A DNA stretch of 64,000 bases from Methylogaea oryzae (GTDB taxonomy: Bacteria > Pseudomonadota > Gammaproteobacteria > Methylococcales > Methylococcaceae), in the NCBI RefSeq assembly GCF_019669985.1, contig NZ_AP019782.1, positions 1,916,001 to 1,980,000 on the forward strand, read 5' to 3'. This document shows, piece after piece, positions 64,000 to 64,000 of the stretch (the stretch's first letter is position 1; each line of letters starts with the position of its first letter). The notes beneath the pieces were generated by a model. It saw nothing but the letters and a program-made list of their open reading frames with translations. It searched no databases and was not told the DNA's origin. A program made the position numbers and the translations under genes.

Positions 64000-64000
64000 T

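Overview
The window is high-GC, gene-dense bacterial chromosome. Several genes point to a gammaproteobacterial methylotroph, probably a methanotroph of the Methylococcaceae type. These are mtdB (an H4MPT-dependent C1 dehydrogenase, typical of methylotrophs), the gammaproteobacterial-type bamD/rluD divergent pair, nhaD, parC, the cysI-DUF934 pair, and the very large number of signalling proteins. The genus is inference; no rRNA or tRNA gene, CRISPR array or intact mobile element was seen.

Layout. 1-8.7 kb (+): the C-terminus of a large membrane protein, then gcvT-gcvPA-gcvPB (glycine cleavage, with no gcvH here), then a three-gene run of exported or anchored proteins of unknown function. 8.7-12.8 kb: pfkB-type kinase and bamD (-), divergent from rluD and an AlgX-like SGNH protein (+). 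12.8-14.7 kb: a small phage-like relic with an S24 (CI/LexA-like) repressor, AT-rich dyads, a 52-aa helical protein and a frameshifted HTH gene. 14.7-19.4 kb: a TerC/DUF475 membrane protein and a large hybrid kinase.

19.5-30.3 kb (all -) holds one long co-directional block: SPFH-SHOCT, DUF4178 Zn-ribbon protein, a 46-aa membrane peptide, DUF350, an AFPD-repeat secreted protein, a membrane-bound spermidine-synthase-like enzyme, siaA-siaB-siaC-siaD (phosphatase / kinase / phospho-switch / diguanylate cyclase) and a Tat-exported FAD oxidoreductase. It joins an envelope/polyamine cassette to a complete c-di-GMP switch. 30.5-32.2 kb (+): a lycopene-cyclase-like integral membrane protein followed by a second polytopic protein resembling carotenoid hydratases. 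32.2-40.2 kb (-): two periplasmic binding proteins, a giant hybrid kinase ending in GGDEF, and a TonB receptor in one operon.

40.4-45.1 kb: ornithine-cyclodeaminase family protein, NhaD, sulfite reductase and DUF934. 45.2-47.6 kb (-): a possible operon REC - Cys-rich small protein - truncated globin-like protein - globin - mtdB. Its upstream region carries two copies of a TAGGA-N4-TCCTA dyad. It is directly followed upstream by a four-gene phosphorelay (MASE3 kinase, Rcp1-like REC, REC-NarX-type kinase, LuxR regulator; 47.9-52.1 kb). 52.2-64 kb: a small protein behind a near-consensus promoter, parC, a NodT-MFP-RND efflux operon whose nodT is frameshifted, a small helical protein, a His/Cys-rich beta-propeller protein, and a 2,4-diaminobutyrate aminotransferase at the right edge.
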